Both the position numbers and the translations under genes were made by a program. From JAVBKE01 sp031554215 (GTDB taxonomy: Bacteria > Bacillota > Bacilli > JARBTR01), in assembly GCA_031554215.1 (NCBI GenBank), contig JAVBKF010000001.1:1-11724 (forward strand): 11,724 bases of DNA, given 5' to 3'. Below, one piece after another: positions 1 through 6,456 of this stretch. The first letter of the stretch is position 1; each line of letters opens with the position of its first letter. The notes beneath the pieces were generated by a model, which was given only the letters and a program-made list of their open reading frames with translations, was not told the origin of the DNA and did not search any database.

Positions 1-98
1 ACACTGTTTTTTTGAAAAATTCTTTGTAAAAAGCGGACAACAAACATTTCCACTGTTCAGTAATCTTCCACCACCGTTGATTCTATTGTATCTACCCT

Positions 99-128
99 TT
101 TATAGAATAATCCAGATTAGAAAATCAA
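99..128 (-). promoter_or_regulatory. Candidate sigma-A promoter pointing out of the window (towards the gene after truA)
   Basis: Read on the minus strand, TTGATT (128-123) is followed after exactly 18 bases by TATAAA (104-99). That matches the sigma-A consensus at 4 of 6 and 5 of 6 positions. Transcription would begin near position 92 and leave the window to the left. In related Bacilli the gene after truA is rplM, usually with its own promoter, so the placement is sensible. A+T-rich DNA gives such matches by chance, hence the low confidence. Confidence 0.3.
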
Positions 129-342
129 ATTGTCATCATCATTAATTATGAGCCGCTTCCCGTCAATTTCATCCTTTTTCTAATAGCATCTTGGCTTTAT
201 ATAGAACCTAATTTGACTATTTCTATTCAAAGGTTACCATTGTTACAATATGGTGCGCAGATTAGAAACTTCCCTGATATATAAAATGGACCGAAGTCTG
301 GCTCATGAAAATTAGCGGTGATTATTACAATTACCTTATTCA

Positions 343-375
343 GAATCTTATGATAGATTCAAGTCTGCAAGACTT
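343..375. other. Two abutting perfect hairpins
   Basis: GAATCT (343-348) pairs with AGATTC (355-360) across a 6-base loop. The next base begins AAGTCT (361-366), which pairs with AGACTT (370-375) across a 3-base loop. Both stems are perfect 6-mers with no base between them. Neither is followed by a T run on either strand, so they do not look like intrinsic terminators. They may stabilise the 3' end of the truA transcript or be a remnant of a repeat; function unknown. Confidence 0.4.
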
Positions 376-545
376 TCCGTCAAAAAGGGCATCACCTGAT
401 ATTTCGCAAAGAATGGTTATGACTTTACATTTTCACTGATTGTCAACATGTCTCAACTATACAATCGTCTTTCTCATTGCCATTTGCTTTCTGAAATATC
501 AATAGTAAAGGAGATGCTCGGGTGAATAACTAGGCAAGATTGACC

Positions 546-1292
546 CTATTCATCATACCGTACTTCCCATAAATACAACCCTTGGGGTGGTGCAGTTTTC
601 CCCGATTTTGTCCGGTCCCTTGCTTCCAAGATCCTATTCATATCCTCTACAGTCCGCTTACCAGTTCCTATTTCCAGTAACGTGCCAACAATAATACGCA
701 CCATGTTATAAAGGAAGCCTGACCCGACTACACGAAACTCAATTTGATTCTGATAGACTTCCTGTACCTCAATACTGATAATAGTCCGCACTTTATCAAC
801 TACACTCGTATTTGCTGCGCAAAAACTAGAGAAATCATGCTCACCAACAAGATATCGTGCCGCTTCTTGCATTTTTTTTGTATCTAACGATTGGGATACT
901 TGCGTAACCACATTGCGCGTGAAGGGATCTCTCATTGTTGTTTGCTGCACCTTGTAGCGATACTCCTTTTGGCATGCATCATACCGTGCGTGAAAATTAG
1001 GGCTTACCCTTTCCGTGGATTTAACAACTATATCCTCAGGTAACATGGCATTTAGTGCCCGGCACCACTGATGCCCATCCATTTCCAATGTGGAGTCAAA
1101 ATGAAACACTTGTCCCACTGCATGTACCCCGGCATCAGTACGTCCTGATGAAACAATTTTAACTGTAGATTTATTCATGGTCGTGAGTACTCGTTCGATT
1201 TCCAATTGAACTGTTCGCTTGTTCGGCTGCACTTGGTACCCAGAAAACCCCGCCCCATCATAACCAACAACGCACTTATACCGATTAACCAT
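546..1292 (-). CDS. truA: tRNA pseudouridine(38-40) synthase TruA
   Basis: This 248-residue protein matches TruA in length and sequence. TruA isomerises uridine to pseudouridine at positions 38-40 of the tRNA anticodon arm in the cytoplasm. The catalytic aspartate sits in the motif GRTDAGVHA at residues 50-58 (Asp53). The family's Arg/Tyr segment KEYRYKV and the C-terminal segment GSGFLYNMVRIIVG, part of the active site, are both present. The ATG start is preceded by a G-rich stretch (GCGGGGG) about nine bases upstream, a poorer ribosome binding site than its neighbours have. It lies 33 bp after ecfT, so it is probably the last gene of the ecf-truA transcript, a conserved arrangement in Bacilli. 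No terminator is obvious after the stop. Confidence 0.97.
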   Translation of the reverse strand: MVNRYKCVVGYDGAGFSGYQVQPNKRTVQLEIERVLTTMNKSTVKIVSSGRTDAGVHAVGQVFHFDSTLEMDGHQWCRALNAMLPEDIVVKSTERVSPNFHARYDACQKEYRYKVQQTTMRDPFTRNVVTQVSQSLDTKKMQEAARYLVGEHDFSSFCAANTSVVDKVRTIISIEVQEVYQNQIEFRVVGSGFLYNMVRIIVGTLLEIGTGKRTVEDMNRILEARDRTKSGKTAPPQGLYLWEVRYDE

Positions 1293-1325
1293 ATGAATAC
1301 GCCCCCGCTATTTCTATTAATATTT

Positions 1326-2123
1326 TCAGGATTTTAACCAAATGAGTACTGCTGTAACCGTGGCAACGCCGAGTAACATCAAGTAATCTACCAACCTCAT
1401 TCGTAGTTCGCGAAAACGGGTCCGACCTATGTCACCACGGTAACCGCGCGCTTCCATAGCGGTTGCCAGTTCCTCTGCTCGTTTGAATGCACTGACAAAC
1501 AAGGGTATCAACAGTGGAACAACCGCCTTAACACGTGACTTAAGTGGCCCAGACGTAAATTCTACCCCTCTTGCCATCTGTGCCTTCATAATTTTATCCG
1601 CCTCTTGTAACAAGGTTGGGATAAATCGCAGAGCAATAGACATCATGAGTGCAAACTCATGCACCGGTAACTTCACTTTCTTGAGCGGTTTTAGCAATGA
1701 CTCAATCCCATCCGTTAATTCAATTGGTGTTGTGGTCAGTGTAAGTAAACTGGCCATTGTCACGAGTAGAAGGAAACGCAATGCCATAGCAAAACCACGT
1801 AATACACCGCCAGAATAGATTTTGATAATACCAAACTCGAACCATAACTTTCCTTCATGTGTCATAAAGGTATGAAGCAAAAAAGTAATCGTTACGAGAA
1901 TAAAAACTGGCTTTAATCCTTTTATGATATAGCGCAGTGGCACTCGTGATAGGGCAATCATGACAGCAACATAACAGAGTGCAAATAAGTATGTTGCTAG
2001 GTTGTTTGCTAGAAAAACCGACGTGATGAATGCTGCCACTATTAAAATCTTCGTTCGTGCATCTAACCGGTGCATCAGTGAATTAATTGGGAGGTATTGT
2101 CCAATAATAATATTATCTAACAT
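1326..2123 (-). CDS. ecfT: ECF transporter transmembrane subunit EcfT
   Basis: EcfT is the membrane scaffold of group II energy-coupling factor transporters. It links the ATPases EcfA1 and EcfA2 to interchangeable substrate-binding S components for vitamins or metals. The 265-residue product has hydrophobic segments near residues 25-55, 70-85, 105-130 and 245-262. The two Ala-Arg-Gly coupling motifs, at residues 184-186 (MARGVEF) and 225-227 (EARGYRG), are the family hallmark and contact the ATPases. I chose the ATG at 2123, not an upstream start at 2150, because GGAGGGG lies 8 bases before it and the product then begins MLDNI and has the usual length. The start overlaps the ecfA2 stop by 7 bases, suggesting translational coupling. 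No S component gene is present in the window. Confidence 0.96.
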   Translation of the reverse strand: MLDNIIIGQYLPINSLMHRLDARTKILIVAAFITSVFLANNLATYLFALCYVAVMIALSRVPLRYIIKGLKPVFILVTITFLLHTFMTHEGKLWFEFGIIKIYSGGVLRGFAMALRFLLLVTMASLLTLTTTPIELTDGIESLLKPLKKVKLPVHEFALMMSIALRFIPTLLQEADKIMKAQMARGVEFTSGPLKSRVKAVVPLLIPLFVSAFKRAEELATAMEARGYRGDIGRTRFRELRMRLVDYLMLLGVATVTAVLIWLKS

Positions 2124-2986
2124 ACCTTCATCCCCTCCACAAGTGTACAAATTTCAGCAACCAAATCTGCTTCATTTAGATGCAGTTTTGATAACCCAAT
2201 CCCACTCTGCTTTTCAAACATCTTTTGAAACTGAATCGTTTGCGGTAACTTGAGACCGATTCGTTCTAATTCATCAGCACTCGAGAAAATAACCTCGGGC
2301 GCTCCCTTTTGAATAACTATACCTTTCTCCATGACAACAATCTCATCCGCAAATTTCGCTGCGTCTTCCATATTATGTGTCACCAAAATCGTTGTCATCT
2401 TCCCGCCCTGATGCATACTAGAAAAGATATCCATGATTTCTCTACTGCCAAATGGGTCAAGACCAGCCGTTGGTTCATCTAGTACAAGTACCTCTGGTTC
2501 CATAGCAAGAATACCGGCGATCGCTACTCGGCGCATCTGCCCACCGGATAATTCAAATGGTGATCGTGTTAGATAAGATTCATCCATGCCCACCATGTTC
2601 AAATAGTAGCGCGCTTTCTCTATCGCTTTTTCCCTCGTAACACCATAATTCATTGGTCCAAAACAAATATCTTTTTCAACAGTCTCTTCAAACAATTGGT
2701 ACTCGGGAAATTGAAAGACAATCCCCACTTTCTGCCGAATCTTTTTCAGAGCCTTGTTTTTTTGATTAGCAATAATCGTCTCATCTCCAACTTCTACTGC
2801 CCCAGATGTTGGGGTTAATAAACCATTGAGATGCTGCAGGAGAGTGGACTTTCCAGATCCTGTGTGACCGATAATTGCCGTAAACTTCTCACTAGCGATT
2901 GTTAGATTAATATCATGCAAGGCACGCGAGGCCAGTGGGGTGTTTTGTTTATACACATAATCTACTTTCTTAAAGTCAATTTGCAC
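2117..2986 (-). CDS. ecfA2: ECF transporter ATPase EcfA2
   Basis: This is the second ATP-binding subunit of the ECF energy module, paired with EcfA1 and EcfT at the cytoplasmic face of the membrane. The 289-residue protein has the full set of ABC motifs: Walker A GHTGSGKST (40-48), Q-loop at Gln92 (VFQFPEYQLF), signature LSGGQ (146-150), Walker B ending VLDEPT with catalytic Glu171, and the switch histidine His204. FQFPE in the Q-loop, against FQNPD in the upstream partner, is what I expect of EcfA2 versus EcfA1. The start codon is GTG, with GGTGA about 7 bases upstream inside the end of ecfA1. The gene overlaps ecfA1 by 25 bases and ecfT by 7, so the three proteins are probably made in balanced amounts by coupled translation. 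Confidence 0.97.
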   Translation of the reverse strand: MQIDFKKVDYVYKQNTPLASRALHDINLTIASEKFTAIIGHTGSGKSTLLQHLNGLLTPTSGAVEVGDETIIANQKNKALKKIRQKVGIVFQFPEYQLFEETVEKDICFGPMNYGVTREKAIEKARYYLNMVGMDESYLTRSPFELSGGQMRRVAIAGILAMEPEVLVLDEPTAGLDPFGSREIMDIFSSMHQGGKMTTILVTHNMEDAAKFADEIVVMEKGIVIQKGAPEVIFSSADELERIGLKLPQTIQFQKMFEKQSGIGLSKLHLNEADLVAEICTLVEGMKVC

Positions 2987-3798
2987 AGTTCCGTCACCAG
3001 CCCTTCCACTGAAATATCATTGTTCACAAGGATACCGGCATTCTTGAACTGGTTTGCTAATTGAACACTAAACGGCAAATCGAGACCAATAGAGACTAGT
3101 TCAGCGCCTTTGCGAAAAATCATCTCTGGTTTACCCTCTGCATAAAGCTTACCACCATTCATGACAATCATGCGGTCGGCCTTTGCTGCCTCTTCAAGAT
3201 CATGTGTAATAGACAAAATCGTGATTTTCTCTGTTCTTCTAATATGGTCAATAATGGCCAGGACCTCTTCTTTTCCCATTGGATCAAGCATGGAAGTCGC
3301 TTCATCCAGAATGATCACTTTAGGCTGTAGCGCAAGGACACTTGCAATCGCTACCCGCTGCTTCTGACCACCTGAAAGATGGTGCGGTTCTTGATTTAGA
3401 AAATCATTCATCTTCACAAATGTAAGTGCTTGGTTCACCCGCTGGGTCATTTCCTCACGAGGAATCCCTGCATTTTCTAACCCAAAAGCCACATCATCTT
3501 GCACTGTTGTTCCAACAAACTGGTTATCGGGATTCTGAAAAACCATCCCTACTTGTCTGCGGATGTCCCAAATGTTCGCTTCATTTAACATCATACCTGC
3601 AATGGTTATCTCACCGCTATCAACCAATTGAAGCCCAATTAGTAACTTTGCTAAAGTTGATTTCCCCGAACCGTTGTGACCAACGATCGAAAGCCACTCC
3701 CCCTCATAAGCACTGAAGGAAAGTTCATCTATCGCACGTACCTCTTTACCCTCGTAGGCAAAACATACGTTATTCACTTCAATAATTGGTCTGTACAT
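2962..3798 (-). CDS. ecfA1: ECF transporter ATPase EcfA1
   Basis: This is the first ATPase of the ECF micronutrient transporter energy module (previously called CbiO1). From the ATG at 3798 the protein has 278 residues. It carries Walker A GHNGSGKST (40-48), Q-loop FQNPDNQF with Gln88, signature LSGGQ (141-145), Walker B with catalytic Glu166 (ILDEAT) and switch His199. The open frame extends 39 codons further upstream, but that part covers the terminator hairpin and is unlike any ATPase. The inner ATG has AAGGTGG at proper spacing and gives the family length. It lies 203 bp after rplQ, beyond a strong terminator-like structure. I see no clear promoter in between, so expression probably depends on readthrough or on a promoter I cannot recognise. 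Confidence 0.97.
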   Translation of the reverse strand: MYRPIIEVNNVCFAYEGKEVRAIDELSFSAYEGEWLSIVGHNGSGKSTLAKLLIGLQLVDSGEITIAGMMLNEANIWDIRRQVGMVFQNPDNQFVGTTVQDDVAFGLENAGIPREEMTQRVNQALTFVKMNDFLNQEPHHLSGGQKQRVAIASVLALQPKVIILDEATSMLDPMGKEEVLAIIDHIRRTEKITILSITHDLEEAAKADRMIVMNGGKLYAEGKPEMIFRKGAELVSIGLDLPFSVQLANQFKNAGILVNNDISVEGLVTELCKLTLRK

Positions 3799-3823
3799 AG
3801 GTCTACCACCTTTCTGGATAAAC

Positions 3824-3914
3824 AAAAAATGCTGCACCCCTTTGATCAAAGCGACATCACTTTGATCAAATTGCGCAGCAATTCTCACCTTACTATCTGA
3901 TGAAAAGGGGTGCA
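3824..3914 (-). terminator. Branched intrinsic terminator between rplQ and ecfA1
   Basis: In the minus-strand transcript a perfect 11-base inverted repeat, TGCACCCCTTT (3914-3904) and AAAGGGGTGCA (3843-3833), closes a domain. It is followed after three bases by a run of six Ts (3829-3824), the layout of a Rho-independent terminator. Unlike a simple stem-loop, the 60 bases inside contain two further perfect hairpins: AATTGC-TGC-GCAATT (3883-3869) and TTTGATCAAAG-(8 nt)-CTTTGATCAAA (3870-3841). The whole can fold as a three-way junction. The inner 11-bp hairpin shares three bases with the outer stem and the two small hairpins share two, so the structures partly compete. It probably ends most alpha-operon transcripts after rplQ and limits ecfA1 expression; a regulated attenuator is possible. 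Confidence 0.7.
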
Positions 3915-3927
3915 AGAGCTAGACAAA

Positions 3928-3941
3928 CAGGGGAGTCCCTG
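3928..3941 (-). other. Short GC-rich hairpin downstream of rplQ
   Basis: CAGGG (3928-3932) pairs with CCCTG (3937-3941) across a 4-base loop. On the minus strand it is followed by TTTGTCT, a poor U tract. It could be a weak first termination or pausing site ahead of the stronger branched terminator. Confidence 0.35.
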
Positions 3942-3964
3942 ACTATCCTGACGCTCAATTTTTC

Positions 3965-3992
3965 TCTAATCTCATCTAGCAGATGAATTAGA
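3965..3992. other. 12-bp hairpin just after the rplQ stop
   Basis: TCTAAT and TCATCT (3965-3970 and 3972-3977) pair perfectly with AGATGAATTAGA (3981-3992), with one bulged base at 3971 and a 3-base loop. On the minus strand it starts 9 bases after the rplQ stop codon and is followed by an A-rich stretch, not a U run, so it is not a classical terminator for rplQ. It could protect the rplQ mRNA 3' end. In the plus direction it is followed by GTTTT. Confidence 0.45.
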
Positions 3993-4001
3993 AGCGTTTT
4001 A

Positions 4002-4355
4002 TTACACTAATTCAACAATCGCTACAGGTGCGCCATCGCCACGACGAGGACCTTTTTTGATGATTCTTGTGTAACCACCTTGACGCTCAGCGTAGCGTGG
4101 TGCCACATCATCAAATAAAACTTGTAACGTGTTCTTTCCATCAATTTCTTTCAGAAAAACAAAAGTTGCTGCTTGACGACGTGCATGTAGATCTCCACGC
4201 TTACCAAGTGTAATCGCTTTTTCTACAAATGAACGTACCTCTTTCGCACGCATTTCAGTTGTTTCGATTCTTCCGTAAACAATTAAATCAGAAGCTAAGT
4301 TCTTGAGCATTGATTTACGGTGTGCACTCACAACACCTAATTTTCTTTGTGCCAT
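4002..4355 (-). CDS. rplQ: 50S ribosomal protein L17
   Basis: The 117-residue basic protein begins MAQRKLGVVSAHRKSML and ends with the GAPVAIVELV-type tail typical of short bacterial L17. L17 is a large-subunit protein that binds 23S rRNA near the peptide exit tunnel. It is the last gene of the alpha operon and follows rpoA after 45 bp. GGAGGG lies 8 bases before the ATG. The gene is followed by a series of hairpins and a branched terminator, consistent with the end of the main ribosomal transcript. Confidence 0.98.
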   Translation of the reverse strand: MAQRKLGVVSAHRKSMLKNLASDLIVYGRIETTEMRAKEVRSFVEKAITLGKRGDLHARRQAATFVFLKEIDGKNTLQVLFDDVAPRYAERQGGYTRIIKKGPRRGDGAPVAIVELV

Positions 4356-4400
4356 CTTTATTTCCCTCCTCTAGCCATAAAATGTATCTCACGAGATCAA

Positions 4401-5345
4401 TTATTCTTCACTACGTAAAGAGAGACTTAGCTCATCCAGTTTTGCTCTTACTTCCTCAAGTGATTTGCGTCCTAAGTTACGGACTTTCATCATATCATCC
4501 TCAGACTTACTAGCAAGCTCTTGAACTGAATTAATGCCAGCTCTTTTTAAACAGTTGTATGAACGAACCGATAAATCAAGTTCTTCAATCGCCATCTCAA
4601 GCACTTTGTCCTTTTGATCAATAACTTTGTCTTTCATAATTGGTGTGACTGCTTCTTCATCAGTTAGCCCAGCAAAAATGTTGAGGTGTTCGATGATGAT
4701 TTGTGATCCAAAAGCAACAGCCTCAGAAGGCGAAATACTTCCGTTTGTCCACACATCCATTGTTAATTTATCATAGTTTGTCGTTTGACCAACACGCGTG
4801 TCTTCCACTTGGTAGGTAAAACGAGAAACTGGAGTGAAAAGTGAATCGATAGGAATCACACCGATTGGATAATCGTCACGTTTGTTCATGTCAGCAGGTG
4901 TATAGCCTCTGCCCTTTTTTACTGTTAAACGCATGCGAAGGTGACCTCTTGATGATAAAGTCGCAATGTGAAGTTCAGGATTCATAATTGCTACATCACT
5001 GTCATGATTAATGTCAGCAGCAGTAATTGGTCCCTCTTTAGAAACATCAATTTCCAATGTTTTCTCTTCATCAGAATAAACTTTAATCGCAAGTTTCTTA
5101 ATATTCAGGATGATAGATGTAACATCTTCTTCAACGCCTTCTATTGTTGAAAATTCATGCAGGACGCCATCAATCTGGATTGCAGTAACCGCAGCTCCAG
5201 GTAGTGAAGAAAGTAGAATGCGTCGTAGTGAAGTGCCTAAAGTAGTTCCATAACCTCGCTCAAGTGGCTCGATTACAAAGCGACCATAGCCTGACTCATC
5301 ACTCGATTGCACCATTTCGATTTTTGGTTTTTCAATTTCTATCAT
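4401..5345 (-). CDS. rpoA: DNA-directed RNA polymerase subunit alpha
   Basis: The 314-residue protein is the alpha subunit, which dimerises to nucleate assembly of RNA polymerase and contacts promoter UP elements and activators through its C-terminal domain. The N-terminal domain (about residues 1-230) contains the conserved assembly segment TTLGTSLRRILLSSLPG (34-50) and HEFSTIEGVEEDV (63-75). A linker leads to the C-terminal domain (about 245-314), with the DNA-binding segments RSYNCLKRAGI (261-271) and NLGRKSLEEV (290-299). Length is normal for Bacilli. The ATG is preceded by AAGGAGGG. A 256-bp leader with a promoter candidate separates it from rpsK, so alpha can probably be made partly independently of the upstream ribosomal genes. 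Confidence 0.99.
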   Translation of the reverse strand: MIEIEKPKIEMVQSSDESGYGRFVIEPLERGYGTTLGTSLRRILLSSLPGAAVTAIQIDGVLHEFSTIEGVEEDVTSIILNIKKLAIKVYSDEEKTLEIDVSKEGPITAADINHDSDVAIMNPELHIATLSSRGHLRMRLTVKKGRGYTPADMNKRDDYPIGVIPIDSLFTPVSRFTYQVEDTRVGQTTNYDKLTMDVWTNGSISPSEAVAFGSQIIIEHLNIFAGLTDEEAVTPIMKDKVIDQKDKVLEMAIEELDLSVRSYNCLKRAGINSVQELASKSEDDMMKVRNLGRKSLEEVRAKLDELSLSLRSEE

Positions 5346-5592
5346 CTATAATTCCCTCCTTCGTTATGTCTACGTTTTGAATTAGAATGCATACAAGCTA
5401 ATACATGATCAGAACTTTCATTTTAATCGAGACTCGCTACTATTTTACTGCTTAAAATAACCTGTAGAAACCGGCTACGTCACAAGCAATGAGCGAACTC
5501 ATTCAAACTGCCATGACACCGTTTACTATAAGCCTTCTAGAACAGCTAAAAATTTATAGCCCATCCCCATTATAGTCAAGTTTATCAATTCT
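5346..5592 (-). promoter_or_regulatory. Long structured 5' leader of rpoA
   Basis: There is no coding potential between rpsK and rpoA. Transcribed from the promoter candidate just behind rpsK, the leader would be about 215 nt. It contains a 6-bp stem closed by a UUCG tetraloop on the minus strand (AATGAG-TTCG-CTCATT, 5503-5488), a CTATAA/TTATAG pairing near 5560-5528, a small GTAG/CTAC stem around 5465-5479 and TTTTA/TAAAA near its centre. The UUCG-capped stem is unusually stable for its size. A ribosomal-protein or other autoregulatory site is conceivable, but I recognise no known motif. Confidence 0.4.
5488..5503 (-). other. UUCG-tetraloop hairpin in the rpoA leader
   Basis: The minus-strand RNA reads AAUGAG-UUCG-CUCAUU: a perfect 6-bp stem closed by a UUCG loop, a loop sequence known for high stability. 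It sits near the middle of the rpoA leader with no U run after it, so it is not a terminator. Confidence 0.5.
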
Positions 5593-5598
5593 ATTCAA
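5569..5598 (-). promoter_or_regulatory. Candidate sigma-A promoter for rpoA-rplQ
   Basis: On the minus strand TTGAAT (5598-5593) precedes a perfect TATAAT (5574-5569) with an 18-base spacer. The -35 box begins 4 bases beyond the rpsK stop codon. Transcription would start near 5562 and give a leader of about 215 nt before the rpoA ATG. This is the best promoter match in the window. Confidence 0.55.
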
Positions 5599-5601
5599 CA
5601 A

Positions 5602-5994
5602 TTACACACGGCGACGTTTTGGTGGGCGGCAACCATTATGTGGTACAGGTGTTACGTCCTTGATTGCAGTCACTTCAAGTCCAGCTGCTTGCAGGGCACG
5701 AATTGCTGCTTCACGACCAGATCCTGGTCCTTTTACAGTTACTTCTAATGTCTTCATACCATTTTCGATTGAATACTTTGCTGCTGTCTCAGCTGCCATT
5801 TGAGCAGCATAAGGTGTTGATTTACGTGAACCTTTAAAGCCAAGTGCTCCTGCACTAGACCACGCAATTGTGTTACCATGTGAATCAGTAATCGTTACAA
5901 TTGTGTTGTTGAATGTAGAGCGGATATGTGCAATACCGGTTTCAATATTCTTTTTGACGCGGCGCTTGCCACGTGGTGCTGTTTTACGAGCCAT
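5602..5994 (-). CDS. rpsK: 30S ribosomal protein S11
   Basis: The 130-residue protein carries the S11 core (NIETGIAHIRSTFNNTIVTI) and the invariant C-terminal tail PHNGCRPPKRRRV. S11 binds 16S rRNA in the platform of the small subunit and interacts with S18 and S21. I start it at the ATG at 5994: AAAGGAGG ends 9 bases upstream, whereas a TTG two codons earlier would leave only 3 bases to the ribosome binding site. The protein then begins MARKTAPRGKRRVKKN. It follows rpsM at a distance of 28 bp, and the stop codon is immediately followed by the rpoA promoter candidate. Confidence 0.98.
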   Translation of the reverse strand: MARKTAPRGKRRVKKNIETGIAHIRSTFNNTIVTITDSHGNTIAWSSAGALGFKGSRKSTPYAAQMAAETAAKYSIENGMKTLEVTVKGPGSGREAAIRALQAAGLEVTAIKDVTPVPHNGCRPPKRRRV

Positions 5995-6022
5995 ATTCAA
6001 CTGCCTCCTTTACGATTTACTA

Positions 6023-6388
6023 TTATTTCTTCTTGTTAGCCACTGTTTTACGTGGGCCTTTACGTGTTCGAGCATTGTTCTTTGTGTTTTGACCACGAAC
6101 TGGAAGACCTCTTCTGTGACGAAGTCCTCTGTAACATCCAATTTCCATTAGACGTTTTACGTTCATTGATACCTCACGACGAAGATCTCCTTCGATCTTA
6201 AGTTTACCAACTGCATCACGAACTTGACCTAATTGATCTTCTGTCAAATCGCGCGTACGTACGTCCTCAGAAACACCTGCTTCTTTTAATACCCGAATAG
6301 CTGTGCTTCTTCCGATACCAAAGATGTAAGTCAATGAAATTACGATACGTTTGTCGCGGGGAATATCTACACCTGCAATACGTGCCAT
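6023..6388 (-). CDS. rpsM: 30S ribosomal protein S13
   Basis: The 121-residue protein begins MARIAGVDIPRDKRIVISLT and ends with the lysine-rich tail RKGPRKTVANKKK that reaches towards the P-site tRNA. S13 lies in the head of the small subunit and forms intersubunit bridges with L5. The helix-hairpin-helix-like segment YIFGIGRSTA (residues 21-30) and the RGLRHRRGLPVRGQ segment (88-101) are typical of the family. GGAGG lies 7 bases before the ATG. The order infA-rpmJ-rpsM-rpsK-rpoA-rplQ is the standard alpha-operon arrangement in Gram-positive bacteria. Confidence 0.98.
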   Translation of the reverse strand: MARIAGVDIPRDKRIVISLTYIFGIGRSTAIRVLKEAGVSEDVRTRDLTEDQLGQVRDAVGKLKIEGDLRREVSMNVKRLMEIGCYRGLRHRRGLPVRGQNTKNNARTRKGPRKTVANKKK

Positions 6389-6424
6389 ATGTGCACCTCC
6401 TGTAATTTAACTAACCTGTTGTAA

Positions 6425-6453
6425 CATATAATTCTTTCTAGGGCATTTGTCCA
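6425..6453 (-). promoter_or_regulatory. Weak promoter candidate ahead of rpsM
   Basis: TGGACA (6453-6448), a 17-base spacer and TATATG (6430-6425) match the sigma-A consensus at 5 of 6 and 4 of 6 positions on the minus strand. It begins just past the rpmJ stop codon and would start transcription about 30 bases before the rpsM ATG. A chance match is quite possible. Confidence 0.25.
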
Positions 6454-6456
6454 AGT

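Larger units (their letters stand above)
1..545. other. Gene-free region downstream of truA
   Basis: No gene could be supported on either strand in these 545 bases. Short open stretches occur in plus-strand frames (for example 305-439, a 44-codon ATG frame), but none has a convincing ribosome binding site or a recognisable product. Two small perfect hairpins abut at 343-375, and a possible minus-strand promoter lies at 99-128. I see no clear intrinsic terminator right after truA: there is no GC-rich stem followed by a T run in the minus direction. In typical Bacilli the next gene would be rplM, so its promoter and leader may lie here, but no rplM coding sequence is inside the window. Confidence 0.6.

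Noticed and set aside
20..60. AAGCGGACAACAAA near the left edge, faintly like the terminal sequences of Tn7-type transposons
   Set aside because: Only a few bases match from memory, there is no partner end, no target duplication and no transposition gene in the window.
235..254. ACCATTGT...ACAATATGGT inverted repeat in the tail after truA
   Set aside because: The arms leave almost no loop and need a 2-base bulge; not a credible hairpin or operator without further support.
305..439. 44-codon plus-strand ATG frame (MKISGDYYNYL...) and neighbouring open stretches at 2-145 and 109-284
   Set aside because: No ribosome binding site, three different frames, opposite strand to all neighbours and no recognisable family. 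Stretches this short are common by chance in A+T-rich DNA. A decayed mobile-element gene was considered but cannot be supported.
441..446. Perfect TTGACA -35 hexamer on the minus strand after truA
   Set aside because: No acceptable -10 box at 16-19 bases; the hexamers at those spacings match the consensus poorly.
3799..3915. Extension of ecfA1 by 39 codons to an upstream start
   Set aside because: The extension translates the terminator region, is unlike ABC ATPases, and the inner ATG at 3798 has a good ribosome binding site.
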